From: Gemmatimonadota bacterium | GTDB lineage: Bacteria > Gemmatimonadota > Gemmatimonadetes > Gemmatimonadales > GWC2-71-9 | Direction: 5' to 3' | Assembly (NCBI GenBank): GCA_027294455.1 | Contig: JAPULZ010000174.1 | Coordinates: 54,346-118,345 of the forward strand | DNA: 64,000 bases | Shown: in pieces, positions 9,093 through 18,280 of the stretch | Layout: every line of letters begins with the position of its first letter | Numbering within the stretch: the stretch's first letter is position 1 | Position numbers and translations under genes: made by a program | Notes under the pieces: model-generated | Seen by the model: the letters and a program-made list of their open reading frames with translations, nothing else | The model's database searches: none | Told to the model about the DNA's origin: nothing

Positions 9093-10240
9093 CAGTCCAT
9101 CTGGCGGCGGATGAAGGTGGGAATCTCCATCTCCGAAATCTCACCACCGTCGGTGCGCTCGGGCGCCGGCTGGGACGGCGGCTGGACCGGGAAGGGCCCC
9201 CCGCCTCCCACCGCCTCGGAGCGTTGCGGGAACTGCAAGACGCCGGGAACGGTGCTTCGCAGATTGGGATCCTGCTCGAAAGCCTTGTCGAAGCCCGTCG
9301 CGATCACCGTCACGCGAATCTCGCCCTCCATGGCGGCGTCGTTCACCGCGCCGAAGATGATCTCGGCCTGATCTCCGGCCGCCTCGTGGGCGACTTCGCT
9401 GATCTGGTTCACCTCGCCGAGAGTGAGGTCGTGGCCGCCGGTGATGTTCACCAACACCCCGGTGGAGCCGTGGATGGACACGTTGTCCAGCAACGGGCTC
9501 GAAATCGCTTCCTGCGCGGCCTCCAGCGCCCTATCCTCGCCGCGGGCGATGCCCGTGCCCATGAGCGCGGCCCCGCCGTGCTGCATGACCGTGCGCACGT
9601 CGGCGAAATCGACGTTCACGAGGCCCGTCACCGTGATGAGCGTCGAGATGCCCTGCGTGGCATGGAGCAACACCTCGTCGGCTTTCTTGAGGGCGTCCTG
9701 GAACGGGACGTTCTTGCCCACCACGGCCAGGAGTCGCTCGTTGGGCACCACGATCATGGTATCCACGCATTTGCGCATCTCGGCAATGCCGATTTCGGCT
9801 TGCCGCATGCGCTTGCGACCCTCGAACAGGAACGGCTTCGTGATGATCCCGATGGTGAGCGCACCCACGTCGCGGGCCAGTTGCGAGATGACCGGTGCGG
9901 CGCCCGTTCCCGTGCCCCCACCCATGCCGCAGGTGATGAACACGAGGTCGGCTCCCGCGAGGACATCGAGCACCTCGTCCTTGTTCTCCTCGATGGCCTG
10001 ACGGCCGATTTCCGGGCGCGCACCGGCGCCGAGGCCGCGGGTCAGCTTCTTGCCGATCTGCACCCGGATGTCGGACCGCGTGTTCATCAACGCCTGGGCA
10101 TCGGTATTGACGGTGATGAATTCCACACCCATGAGGTGCTCGTCGACCATCCGGTTGACCGCGTTGCCGCCGCCGCCCCCGATGCCGACTACCTTCATGC
10201 GTGCGTTTTGCGAGATTGCTTCTTCGAGCTCAAAAACCAT
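9092..10240 (-). CDS. ftsZ: Cell division GTPase FtsZ
   Basis: Tubulin homologue that forms the Z ring. In the 382-residue product, the N-terminal 'IGGGGGNAVNRM', the GTP-binding T4 loop 'GGGTGTGAAP' and the synergy-loop region 'NVDFADVRTVM' are intact. The variable linker (~320-370) is Pro/Gly-rich, and the C-terminal conserved peptide reads 'IPTFIRRQMD', the FtsA-binding tail. It follows ftsA by 9 bp and overlaps the M23 peptidase gene by 1 bp. Length and motifs are standard. Confidence 0.98.
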   Translation of the reverse strand: MVFELEEAISQNARMKVVGIGGGGGNAVNRMVDEHLMGVEFITVNTDAQALMNTRSDIRVQIGKKLTRGLGAGARPEIGRQAIEENKDEVLDVLAGADLVFITCGMGGGTGTGAAPVISQLARDVGALTIGIITKPFLFEGRKRMRQAEIGIAEMRKCVDTMIVVPNERLLAVVGKNVPFQDALKKADEVLLHATQGISTLITVTGLVNVDFADVRTVMQHGGAALMGTGIARGEDRALEAAQEAISSPLLDNVSIHGSTGVLVNITGGHDLTLGEVNQISEVAHEAAGDQAEIIFGAVNDAAMEGEIRVTVIATGFDKAFEQDPNLRSTVPGVLQFPQRSEAVGGGGPFPVQPPSQPAPERTDGGEISEMEIPTFIRRQMD

Positions 10241-10249
10241 GGGTTGCCC

Positions 10250-11482
10250 CTAGAAGAAATCCTGTAGCCAACGTTTCACCGAGCTCAAGATCTTGCCGGT
10301 GCCGGATTCCGCGGCGGCGCGAGCGTGAGTCTCACGAGCCGCAGCATACAACAGGAGCCCCACCGCAACCGTATAGCGAGGTGCCTGCACACTGTCGACC
10401 AATCCCGAAATACCGTGGAGCGGTGCTCCCGCCCGGGCCGGGAGCGCAAACGCCTCCCGAGCCAATTCCACCACTCCCGGCAGGTGCGCACCGCCGCCCG
10501 TCACCACGACCCCCGCCGGAAGATTACCCGCCAATCCCGTTTTTTCAATTTCCTGCTGCGCCAGGCCGAGAATCTCGTCGAGGCGCTGGTGAATAATATG
10601 GGCAAGTAGTTCTCGTTTTGCTTGCCTGACACCCTGGCCGGGCGTGCTGGGCAGGTCGATCGTCTCATCGGGGTCCACCATGGGGGTGTACGCCATCCCC
10701 CATTTCTCCTTGAGACGCTCGGCATCGGCCTGCGTCACGCTCAAACCCTGCACGATATCGCTGGTGATGTGGGCGCCGGCATATGGCAACGACGCCACAT
10801 GTTGGATCTTGCCGTCCTTGAAGACGCCGACTCCTGTCGATCCGCCCCCGAGATCTACCAGCACACACCCCAGCTCGCGTTCCTCTTCGGTGAGCACGGC
10901 CATCGACGCCGCCAGGGGCTCCAGCACGAGCTGGCCGACCCGGTAGCCCGCCCGCTCCACCGATTTCCGGAGATTTTGCGCTACCGCCGTCTGCACCGAT
11001 ACGAGGTACATGTGCACCTCGAGGCGCAATCCGGTCATGCCCTGCGGATCGCTGATGCCGTCCTGATCGTCGACCCGATATTCCTGGGGGATGGAATGGA
11101 GCAGTTCACGGTCCGGCCCCATGGTGATGGCCGTAGCCACATCGTTCACGCGCTCCACGTCGGCCTTGGAGATTTCCTCGCCGCTCACCGACGCCAGACC
11201 GTCGGACGTGCGCACCTGAATGTGCTCCCCGGCGATGCCACAGTGGATGTTCGGGACCTGCACGCCGGCCATGCGCTCCGCATCCCGCATGGCATCGACG
11301 ATGGAGCGGGTCGTCTCGTCGATGTCCCGCACCACGCCCCGCCGCACCCCCGTTTCGCGGGAAATGCCGACGCCGAGGATCTTGGCCCCGCTGGCCCGGT
11401 CGTCTCCCGTGATCTGGGCGATGACGGCGCACGTGCGCGTGCTGCCCAAGTCCAGAGCGGCGATCAGGTTGCCGTTCGTCAT
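10250..11482 (-). CDS. ftsA: Cell division protein FtsA
   Basis: Actin-like protein that tethers FtsZ to the membrane and recruits later divisome proteins. The 410-residue product has the phosphate-1 motif 'ALDLGSTRTCAVIA', the SHS2-type subdomain 1C (~85-165), phosphate-2 'LVDLGGGSTGV', adenosine motif 'VVTGGGAHLPGV' and a C-terminal amphipathic helix 'VKRWLQDFF' for membrane attachment. The track ORF runs back to 11677, but the added 65 residues are Arg/Gly-rich read-through of ftsQ in another frame. The ATG at 11482 overlaps the ftsQ stop by 4 bp. Confidence 0.97.
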   Translation of the reverse strand: MTNGNLIAALDLGSTRTCAVIAQITGDDRASGAKILGVGISRETGVRRGVVRDIDETTRSIVDAMRDAERMAGVQVPNIHCGIAGEHIQVRTSDGLASVSGEEISKADVERVNDVATAITMGPDRELLHSIPQEYRVDDQDGISDPQGMTGLRLEVHMYLVSVQTAVAQNLRKSVERAGYRVGQLVLEPLAASMAVLTEEERELGCVLVDLGGGSTGVGVFKDGKIQHVASLPYAGAHITSDIVQGLSVTQADAERLKEKWGMAYTPMVDPDETIDLPSTPGQGVRQAKRELLAHIIHQRLDEILGLAQQEIEKTGLAGNLPAGVVVTGGGAHLPGVVELAREAFALPARAGAPLHGISGLVDSVQAPRYTVAVGLLLYAAARETHARAAAESGTGKILSSVKRWLQDFF

Positions 11483-12159
11483 GGCCCACCCCGGCGTGCC
11501 ACGATCCACCCCCGATACCGCGCGTCCAGCTCGTCGTATGCCGCACCGCTGCGCTCGAGTTCCTGGCGTACCGCCAGCACCGCGTCGATGTCGCGAACCG
11601 ACGGTGCCGGGGCAAACAACCAGCGCCGCTCCCCGATGTAGACCCCGATGTCGCCCGCCCCGGTGAAATCCACCCAATCCACCTCGTGGAAGAGATCCAG
11701 GTTGGCGATCCGTATGACGCCCAGCACCTCGACGAGCAGCGTATCGGGACGCGCCACGATCGGCAGATCCAGTCCCGTCACCGCCGGGTCGTAGGGCAAC
11801 GGCTGGCCCCTCGCGTCGAGGGCCACAAACCCCTGGGGCCCCGGCGCCATGGCCATGGCCACCTGCTCCGTCACGATCACGCGGAGCGTTCCCGGAAGCC
11901 GCCGCTCGATGCGGGCGCCGATGATCCCGCGCACCCCGAGGGCCCGCTCGACCAGCACGTTCCGGTCGTCGAAGACGTTTTGATCGCTGCGCAACTCCAG
12001 CGCGCGCACGAGTGCGTGGGGCGACAGATACCGCACGCCCACCAGCTCCACCTGCCGCACCTCGAAGAACGCCAACCGCCGCAGCACATGGGGCGTCACG
12101 ACGAACGTCAGGAAGACGACGCCCACGCCAGCGAGGACCGGTACCGCGCGGCGCTTCAT
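11479..12159 (-). CDS. ftsQ: Cell division protein FtsQ (POTRA domain)
   Basis: Bitopic divisome protein that links cytoplasmic and periplasmic division factors through FtsL/FtsB. The 226 residues comprise a short basic cytoplasmic tail (MKRR), one transmembrane helix (~5-24), a POTRA domain (~30-100: 'FFEVRQVELVGVRYLS', 'ARIERRLPGTLRVIVTE') and the beta domain. The track ORF extends to 12840 over a Gly/Arg-rich shadow of murC. The ATG at 12159 overlaps the murC stop by 4 bp and produces the expected topology. FtsQ diverges quickly, so the name rests on the POTRA pattern and the position between murC and ftsA. Confidence 0.93.
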   Translation of the reverse strand: MKRRAVPVLAGVGVVFLTFVVTPHVLRRLAFFEVRQVELVGVRYLSPHALVRALELRSDQNVFDDRNVLVERALGVRGIIGARIERRLPGTLRVIVTEQVAMAMAPGPQGFVALDARGQPLPYDPAVTGLDLPIVARPDTLLVEVLGVIRIANLDLFHEVDWVDFTGAGDIGVYIGERRWLFAPAPSVRDIDAVLAVRQELERSGAAYDELDARYRGWIVARRGGP

Positions 12160-13535
12160 GCAGCGGTGTCGGCCAGGCGGTGGAGGAGCTCTCCAGCCAC
12201 CAACGTGATGTCCCCGGCCCCCAGCGTGAACACGACGTCGCCGGGCTGGACGATGCCCGCCAGATAGCCCGCGAGGTCGTCGCGGTTCTCGATCCACGTC
12301 ACCGCCGCACCGGCGCGCCGGGCCGCCTCCACGACGAGGTGCCCCGACACCTCGGGAATCGGATCTTCGCGGGCGGGATACACGTCGGTCACGACGACCG
12401 TATCGGCGGCGGCCAAGGCCTTTCCCAACTCCTCGCTCTGGCGCTGCGTACGGGAAAACAGATGCGGTTGAAACGCGGCGATCACCCGTGCTCCCGGAAA
12501 TCGCTGGCGCGCCGCTACGATCGTCGCGGACAGCTCGGTGGCGTGGTGGGCATAGTCGTCCACCACGGTTACGCCCCGCCTGGCCCCCACCACCTCGAAG
12601 CGCCGCCCGACGCCCGGGAAGGTCGCGAGTGCCGCGGCCGCCGGCTCCAGATCGGCCTCCAACGCCGCTGCCACGCCCACCGCCATGGCCGCATTGCGGA
12701 GATTGTGCACGCCCGGGACGCCGAGCACCAACGCCACATCCCGGCCGTCGGCCAGGACCACCCGCGCCCGGGTGAACTCGGGGTCCTGTACCACCTCCGA
12801 TATGCGGATGTCGGCATCCGCGGCGGTGCCCACCCGCCACACCCGATCGTTGATGCGCCGGCCGATCCGCACTGCCCCGGGGTCGTCACCTCCCACGAGC
12901 ACGCGTTCTGCCCGGCCCGCAAACTCGGCGAACGCATCCTCCAGCGCGGCCACCGATCCGTAACACTCAAGATGCTCGGCCTCCACGTTGTTGACGACCG
13001 CCACGGTGGGGTGCAGCGCGAAAAACGATTTGTCGTATTCGTCCGCTTCGACGACGAACAACTCGTCGCTTCCGACCCGGGCATTGCCTCCCCAGGTATC
13101 CACACGACCGCCCACGATGCCCGTGGGATCGCGCCCGGCGGCGGCGAGGGCCTCGGTGATCATGGCCGTCGTCGTCGTCTTGCCGTGCGTGCCTGCTACG
13201 CCCACCACCACCCCGCCCTGCACCAAGAGCCCCAGCGCCTCGGCGCGGCGAATGACCGGAATACCGGCCGCGGTCGCGGCCGCGAGAACCGGATGTGTCG
13301 CATCCACCGCGGACGTGTGCACGACGGCCCGGGCATTCTCGATGTGTGCCGGGTCATGACCGGTGAACACCTCGATGCCGGCCGCGATCACGTCGGCCGC
13401 GTTGGTGGGTTCGATATCGCTTCCGGTGACGGCTACCCCACGGCGCTTGGCGACAAGAGCGAGTGCACTCATGCCCGCACCGGCGATCCCCATGAAGTGA
13501 ATGGGCCGGGGATTTTCGGGAGCAAACAATTCCAT
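12156..13535 (-). CDS. murC: UDP-N-acetylmuramate--L-alanine ligase
   Basis: Adds L-alanine to UDP-MurNAc, the first amino acid of the peptidoglycan stem. The 459 residues show the N-terminal Rossmann motif 'HFMGIAGAGMSALA', the ATP-binding 'GTHGKTTTTAM' (~residue 112), 'EADEYDKSF' and the C-terminal 'DDYAHHATE' typical of MurC. Transcribed after a 50-bp gap from murG, the largest gap inside the dcw run, which contains a good -10 element (13548-13553). It overlaps ftsQ by 4 bp. murB, which makes its substrate, is not in this window. Confidence 0.97.
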   Translation of the reverse strand: MELFAPENPRPIHFMGIAGAGMSALALVAKRRGVAVTGSDIEPTNAADVIAAGIEVFTGHDPAHIENARAVVHTSAVDATHPVLAAATAAGIPVIRRAEALGLLVQGGVVVGVAGTHGKTTTTAMITEALAAAGRDPTGIVGGRVDTWGGNARVGSDELFVVEADEYDKSFFALHPTVAVVNNVEAEHLECYGSVAALEDAFAEFAGRAERVLVGGDDPGAVRIGRRINDRVWRVGTAADADIRISEVVQDPEFTRARVVLADGRDVALVLGVPGVHNLRNAAMAVGVAAALEADLEPAAAALATFPGVGRRFEVVGARRGVTVVDDYAHHATELSATIVAARQRFPGARVIAAFQPHLFSRTQRQSEELGKALAAADTVVVTDVYPAREDPIPEVSGHLVVEAARRAGAAVTWIENRDDLAGYLAGIVQPGDVVFTLGAGDITLVAGELLHRLADTAA

Positions 13536-13547
13536 GGATGGAATGAA

Positions 13548-13553
13548 AATATA
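13548..13553 (-). promoter_or_regulatory. Putative internal -10 element ahead of murC
   Basis: The hexamer TATATT (5 of 6 matches to TATAAT) lies 12 nt before the murC ATG in the only sizeable gap of the dcw run. No good -35 hexamer is visible at 16-18 nt, and no Shine-Dalgarno sequence precedes the ATG. If used, it would yield a transcript with a leader of about 6 nt. This is a pattern match only. Confidence 0.35.
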
Positions 13554-13585
13554 GGGCTAAGTGTAGATTTACGAAAGACTTTGGG

Positions 13586-14680
13586 CTAGTCGGCGAGGGC
13601 CAGTAACTGCGTCGCGATGCGCATGGACGCGTCGGGATGTGCGCGCTCGAGGGCCATCCGGGACATGGCCGCGAGACGCTGGGGCGCGTCCAGCAATTCC
13701 CGAATCCGGCCGGCCAACGAAACGGCCGTGACCTCGGAATCGGGGACATGAATCGCCGATCCCGCGGCCTGCAGCGCATCGGCGTTCACGGACTGGTGGT
13801 CGGCGGCGGCGGTGGGAAGAGGAATCAAGATCGCCGGGAGCCCCCATGCCGACAGTTCGGCTGTGGTCATGGCACCCGCCCGCCCCACCACGAGATCCGC
13901 GGCCGCGTAGGCATGGGCCACCGGGTCCCAAAACGGTTTCACGATGCGGTGGGGCGGTGCGTGATGCCCGGCGAAATGATCCCACATGGACGGTCCCGTG
14001 CTCCACAGCACGGTCACACCCTCGAGCATTCCCCGGCGCAACGCTGTGGACATTACCTGGTTGATGCTTCGGGCACCCTGGCTTCCCCCCATCACGAAGC
14101 ACACCTTGGCGTCGTCGTCGATCCCGAGGGCGACCTTGCCAACGGCCCGCGACGGCCGTCTTGCCGGAGGGGGCACGATGGGATTGCCGAAGTCGAAGAC
14201 CTCGGTCTCCTCGCCGGGCCGGAGGTGCTCCCGCGCTTCGGGAAACCCGAGATGAATCTGCGCGGCGCGGCGCGCCAGCCGGCGCGTCGTGAACCCCGGC
14301 ATCGCGTTTTGCTCCTGTAGGGCGACGGGGATGCCCCATCGCTGGCACAGGAACAGAATCGGGCCGGCGGCGTACCCGCCGGTCCCCACGGCGAACACGG
14401 GGCGCTCCTCCTCGAGGATGGTGCGACACCGCCGCCGCAACGTCCAGAACACCCGCAGCCACCTCGCGTTCTTCCACCATTGGCGACGATGGATGGGTTC
14501 CACCGGAAGCAGGTGGTATGGATAGTCGGCTCGCTGGGGGAGGATCGCGGCCTCGATGCCCCGCTCCGCGCCCACCAACACCGGTTCGACATCGCGACGG
14601 ACCGTCCGCATGGCATCCGCGAGCGCGAGGGCCGGCATGAGGTGGCCCCCCGTCCCGCCTCCGGCGATGAGGACCTTCAT
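13586..14680 (-). CDS. murG: Undecaprenyl-PP-MurNAc-pentapeptide GlcNAc transferase
   Basis: GT28 enzyme that adds GlcNAc to lipid I to give lipid II at the cytoplasmic membrane face. The 364-residue product starts at the ATG at 14680 ('MKVLIAGGGTGGHLMPALAL', the family G-loop). It also has 'GTGGYAAGP', 'ALQEQNAMPG', 'VMGGSQGARSIN' and 'VGRAGAMTTAEL' with 'IPLPTAAADHQSVNA'. The track ORF reaching back to 15784 is an out-of-frame reading of ftsW. Overlaps the ftsW stop by 4 bp and is followed by the 50-bp gap before murC. Confidence 0.97.
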   Translation of the reverse strand: MKVLIAGGGTGGHLMPALALADAMRTVRRDVEPVLVGAERGIEAAILPQRADYPYHLLPVEPIHRRQWWKNARWLRVFWTLRRRCRTILEEERPVFAVGTGGYAAGPILFLCQRWGIPVALQEQNAMPGFTTRRLARRAAQIHLGFPEAREHLRPGEETEVFDFGNPIVPPPARRPSRAVGKVALGIDDDAKVCFVMGGSQGARSINQVMSTALRRGMLEGVTVLWSTGPSMWDHFAGHHAPPHRIVKPFWDPVAHAYAAADLVVGRAGAMTTAELSAWGLPAILIPLPTAAADHQSVNADALQAAGSAIHVPDSEVTAVSLAGRIRELLDAPQRLAAMSRMALERAHPDASMRIATQLLALAD

Positions 14681-15819
14681 CGCCGCTTGGTCGGCTGGGA
14701 ACGGTGCTCGCCGATGTTGATCAACACGCCTGTGGCGAACATGGACACGATCAAGTTGGACCGGCCGTACGACACAAACGGCAGCGGCAGGCCGGTGGTG
14801 GGCACCACGCCCAGGGTGACGGCGATGTGCACGAACGCCGTGACGCCGATGAGGGCCGTGATGCCCGTGGCGAGCAGGCTGCCGAACCGATCGCCCGCGG
14901 TGCGGGCGATGCGCAGGCCGATCCCGATGAACGCCGCGTACAGCGCGATCATGAACGCCACGCCGACGAATCCCCATTCTTCGCCGATGGTGCTGAAGAT
15001 GAAATCCGAGTACCCATAGGGCAGGTATCCCATCTTCTGCATGCCCTGACCGAAGCCGACCCCGAAGTAACGGCCGGCGCCCATGCCGATGAGGGACTGC
15101 TGGATCTGCCAACTCGATCCCGCATAGTCGGTTCCGGAGCTCAAGAACGTGAGCCAGCGTTGCATGCGGTACTGCACCGTGGTGATCTGGCGCCACACGA
15201 ACGGAATCATGACGATGCCGACGATCATGAAATGCCCGATCCGCGCGCCGGCGGCAAACAGGATGATGGCCGCCAGCAGACAGACCGACAGGGCGACGGA
15301 AAGCGCCGGCTCGAAGAGAATGAGCGCGGCGACCGGCGCGAGAATCACCACGAACGGCAGGATGCCCTGCCGGAGATCGCGCACCCCCTCGCCCTTTTTC
15401 GTGGCGAGCATCGCCGTCCAGGCCACCACCGCGAACTTGGCCACCTCGGCGGGCTGGAAGGAGAGGCCGGGCACGCCGAGCCACCGGCGCGCCCCGTTGA
15501 GCTCGACCACGATCGGGTCGGCGAAGGGCAGCAGCAGAATGAGCAGCGCCAATGCCACGACGCCCAGGATGGGCCACGCGTACCGTTGCCAGGTGTGGTA
15601 GTCGTAGCGCGCCCCGAGAATCAGGGCGGCACTGCCGATCGTGGCGCCAATCAATTGCCGAAGCGCGTAGTACGACCCGGGCGCGCCCTGCTGCAACGCC
15701 ACGATGCTCGACGCGCCATACACCGCGGCGAGGCCGAACACGACGAGGAACACCGTGACGAGCAGCAGCAAGCGGGTTTCCCAACTCGCCCGGTGACGGA
15801 CCCGTGCCCGAGCGCTCAC
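14677..15819 (-). CDS. ftsW: Septal peptidoglycan polymerase FtsW (SEDS family)
   Basis: SEDS glycosyltransferase that polymerises septal peptidoglycan with FtsI. The 380 residues carry about ten transmembrane helices. Visible SEDS signatures include 'GARRWLGVPGLSFQPAEVAKFA', 'SGTDYAGSSWQIQQSLIGMGAGRYFGVGFGQGMQKMGYLPYG' (quoted here only as overlapping landmarks: 'QQSLIGMGAG', 'QKMGYLPYG') and the C-terminal 'TTGLPLPFVSYGRSN'. The start is the GTG at 15819, which overlaps the murD stop by 4 bp (GTGA); the track ATG at 15891 would overlap murD by 76 bp. Position between murD and murG supports FtsW over RodA. Confidence 0.95.
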   Translation of the reverse strand: MSARARVRHRASWETRLLLLVTVFLVVFGLAAVYGASSIVALQQGAPGSYYALRQLIGATIGSAALILGARYDYHTWQRYAWPILGVVALALLILLLPFADPIVVELNGARRWLGVPGLSFQPAEVAKFAVVAWTAMLATKKGEGVRDLRQGILPFVVILAPVAALILFEPALSVALSVCLLAAIILFAAGARIGHFMIVGIVMIPFVWRQITTVQYRMQRWLTFLSSGTDYAGSSWQIQQSLIGMGAGRYFGVGFGQGMQKMGYLPYGYSDFIFSTIGEEWGFVGVAFMIALYAAFIGIGLRIARTAGDRFGSLLATGITALIGVTAFVHIAVTLGVVPTTGLPLPFVSYGRSNLIVSMFATGVLINIGEHRSQPTKRR

Positions 15820-17162
15820 AGCGCCCTCACCAGGCGCCTGAAGGCATCGCCGCGATCCTCGTAATCGTGGAATTGATCGAAACTCGAGCACGCGGGAGAC
15901 AGCAAGACCGCATCAGATGGCTGGGCGCATGCACACGCCGACCGCACGGCCTCATCGAGGGGTCCGACGGTCACGAGGTCCACCGAGCTTCCGAGCTCTG
16001 CGCGAAATCGCCCGGCGGCGGCCCCGTAAGCGATGAGCCGTCGACAATCCTGCAGCAGTAGCGCCAGCGGCTTGATGTCTTCTCCCTTGTCGTACCCGCC
16101 CGCAATCAACACGAACGGCCGATTCATGGCGCGGAGTGCCACCGTGGTCGACGCGACGTTGGTGGCCTTGGAATCGTTCACCCACAATACGCCGTGGAGT
16201 TCCCGCACCGGCTCCAACCGATGGGACAACGGCTGGAACGTCCCCAGCGCGGCCGCCATCTGCTCCGGCGAAGCGCCCGCCGCCGAGGCCACGAGCACCG
16301 CGGCGAGCGCGTTCGCCACGTTGTGGTCCCCGAGCAACGGTATTCGATCGCGGGACACCAGGGTACTCTCTCCCAACATGAGCTGGCCCGATGCCCGGTC
16401 CCACCACGCATCCGCTCGGCCCTCGGTGCTCCACCATCGCCGATCGCCGGGGACGCCGGCGACGGCCGCGACCACCGCCTCGTCGTCCCGGTTGAGGATC
16501 CACAGCGAGCGATCGGTGGCGTGCTGAAAGAGCCGTCGCTTGTCGGCGTAGTACGCCTCGACGCTCGGGTATCGGTCGAGATGGTCCGGCGCGAGGTTGG
16601 TCAAGACCCCGATGGTGGGGTTCAGATGCGGCGAATCGTGAAGCTGGAAGGAGGAGGCCTCGACCACCACCCATTGCAACGACTCGGCCGACCCGGCCAG
16701 CCCGATCAACGGCCGCCCGATGTTGCCTGCCGCTTCGGCACGTATGCCCGCCGCCGCGAGGAGGTGGGCCACCAGCGCAGTGGTGGTCGTCTTGCCGTTG
16801 GTGCCGGTGATCACGGCCAACGCAACGCCGGGGAGCGCCCGCGCCGCCAGGTCCAACTCCGAGACCACCTCGAGCCCTGCCTCCCGGGCCGCCACCAGCG
16901 GCGGCGCCTCCGGGGGAACGCCGGGCGATACCACGACGGCGGCACACGCACGAATGCGATCCAGGTCGTGGGAGCCGAGATCGACCGCGACGGATTCCCC
17001 GCGCAGCCGCTCCCCCGCCTCGGCCAGTTCGGGCCGGTCGTCGGCATCCGAGGCGTAGACCCGAACGCCGCACCGCGCCAGCCACGCGGAGGCGGCCACG
17101 CCGGTACGGCCCAATCCGATCACGGCGACTTCTTTATCGGCGAGCCACTCCGGGGGGATCAA
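15816..17162 (-). CDS. murD: UDP-N-acetylmuramoyl-L-alanine--D-glutamate ligase
   Basis: Adds D-glutamate to the peptidoglycan precursor. The 448 residues contain the N-terminal nucleotide fold ('VAVIGLGRTGVAASAWL' region), the Mur ligase P-loop 'GTNGKTTTTALV', 'VVEASSFQL' (typical MurD ESSSFQL position) and the C-terminal 'VNDSKATNVAST' motif that is diagnostic for MurD. It overlaps mraY and ftsW by 4 bp each. Confidence 0.97.
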   Translation of the reverse strand: MIPPEWLADKEVAVIGLGRTGVAASAWLARCGVRVYASDADDRPELAEAGERLRGESVAVDLGSHDLDRIRACAAVVVSPGVPPEAPPLVAAREAGLEVVSELDLAARALPGVALAVITGTNGKTTTTALVAHLLAAAGIRAEAAGNIGRPLIGLAGSAESLQWVVVEASSFQLHDSPHLNPTIGVLTNLAPDHLDRYPSVEAYYADKRRLFQHATDRSLWILNRDDEAVVAAVAGVPGDRRWWSTEGRADAWWDRASGQLMLGESTLVSRDRIPLLGDHNVANALAAVLVASAAGASPEQMAAALGTFQPLSHRLEPVRELHGVLWVNDSKATNVASTTVALRAMNRPFVLIAGGYDKGEDIKPLALLLQDCRRLIAYGAAAGRFRAELGSSVDLVTVGPLDEAVRSACACAQPSDAVLLSPACSSFDQFHDYEDRGDAFRRLVRAL

Positions 17163-18280
17163 CGAACCTTCAGCGTCGCCAGCGCCAGGACCGCGCAGAG
17201 GATGCCGATGATGAAGAATCGCACGACGATCTTGGACTCAGCCCATCCCTCCTTCTCGAAGTGATGATGCAGCGGCGCCATGCGAAACACGCGATGCTCT
17301 TGGGCATAGGCGAGCCCGTGGCGCGCTTTCCGCCATTTGAACACGGTCGTTTGAATGATGACGGAGACCGTCTCGGCGGCGAACACCCCGCCGATGAGCA
17401 ACAGCAGAAACTCCGATTTGAGCAGAATGGACACGGTGCCGAACGCACCGCCGATGGCCAAGCTCCCGGTGTCACCCATGAACACCTGGGCCGGGTGCGC
17501 ATTGTACCACAGAAATCCCAGGGCCGCACCGGCCAAGGCGGTGCAGAAAATCGTCAGCTCTCCGGCACCGGCCAGGTAGAAGATGTTCAAGTAGTCCGAC
17601 GTGGTCGAGCGGCCGATGACATAGGCGAAGATGGCGAACGCGCCCGCCGCGATCACCGTGAGGCCGACCGCCAAACCGTCCAGGCCGTCGGTGAGATTGA
17701 CGGCGTTGCTGGTGCCGGTGATCACGAACGCGACAAACGCCAGGTACACTGGCACCGGCAAGACCACCAATACCCATTTGAAGAACGGAAGCGTGGTGGC
17801 GGTGGGGAGCAGGCCCGGCGCCACCGGGGCCACGGCCAGATACCATCCGAGCAACAAGCCGAAGCTCACCTGCCCGATGAGCTTGTATCGGCCCACGAGG
17901 CCCCGAGACTTCCCCTGCACGATCTTCAAGTAGTCGTCGAGAAACCCGATGGCCCCCATCCAGAGCGTCGCCACCATCGCCACGATCACGTAGCGGTTGT
18001 CGAGCCGCGCCCACAGCAACGTGGGCACGATGGTGCACAGCAGGATGATGAGACCGCCCATCGTCGGCGTACCCCGTTTGCTGTGGTGCGACGTGGGACC
18101 GTCGGCGCGGATCACCTGCCCAATCTTGCCGGCTCGCAACCGCCGGATGATGGGCGGTCCCACCAAGAACCCCAGCAGCATGGCGGTGGCGGCGGCTCCC
18201 GCCGCCCGGAACGTGATGAAGTTGAACACTCTGAACGGGCCGAACACGTCGCTGAGCGGCGTCAAGAAGTGGTATAGCAC
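17159..18280 (-). CDS. mraY: Phospho-N-acetylmuramoyl-pentapeptide transferase
   Basis: Integral membrane enzyme that transfers phospho-MurNAc-pentapeptide to undecaprenyl phosphate, forming lipid I. The 373-residue, ten-helix protein shows 'TPTMGGLIIL', the 'FLDDYLKI' aspartates, 'NAVNLTDGLDGLA' and the C-terminal 'APLHHHFEKEGW' histidine motif. All catalytic Asp and His landmarks are present. It overlaps murF by 1 bp and murD by 4 bp. Confidence 0.98.
   Translation of the reverse strand: MLYHFLTPLSDVFGPFRVFNFITFRAAGAAATAMLLGFLVGPPIIRRLRAGKIGQVIRADGPTSHHSKRGTPTMGGLIILLCTIVPTLLWARLDNRYVIVAMVATLWMGAIGFLDDYLKIVQGKSRGLVGRYKLIGQVSFGLLLGWYLAVAPVAPGLLPTATTLPFFKWVLVVLPVPVYLAFVAFVITGTSNAVNLTDGLDGLAVGLTVIAAGAFAIFAYVIGRSTTSDYLNIFYLAGAGELTIFCTALAGAALGFLWYNAHPAQVFMGDTGSLAIGGAFGTVSILLKSEFLLLLIGGVFAAETVSVIIQTTVFKWRKARHGLAYAQEHRVFRMAPLHHHFEKEGWAESKIVVRFFIIGILCAVLALATLKVR

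Noticed and set aside
13586-15784. 732-aa reading of murG with a long N-terminal extension
   Set aside because: The first ~368 residues are an out-of-frame reading of ftsW; the family start MKVLIAGGGTGGH is at 14680.
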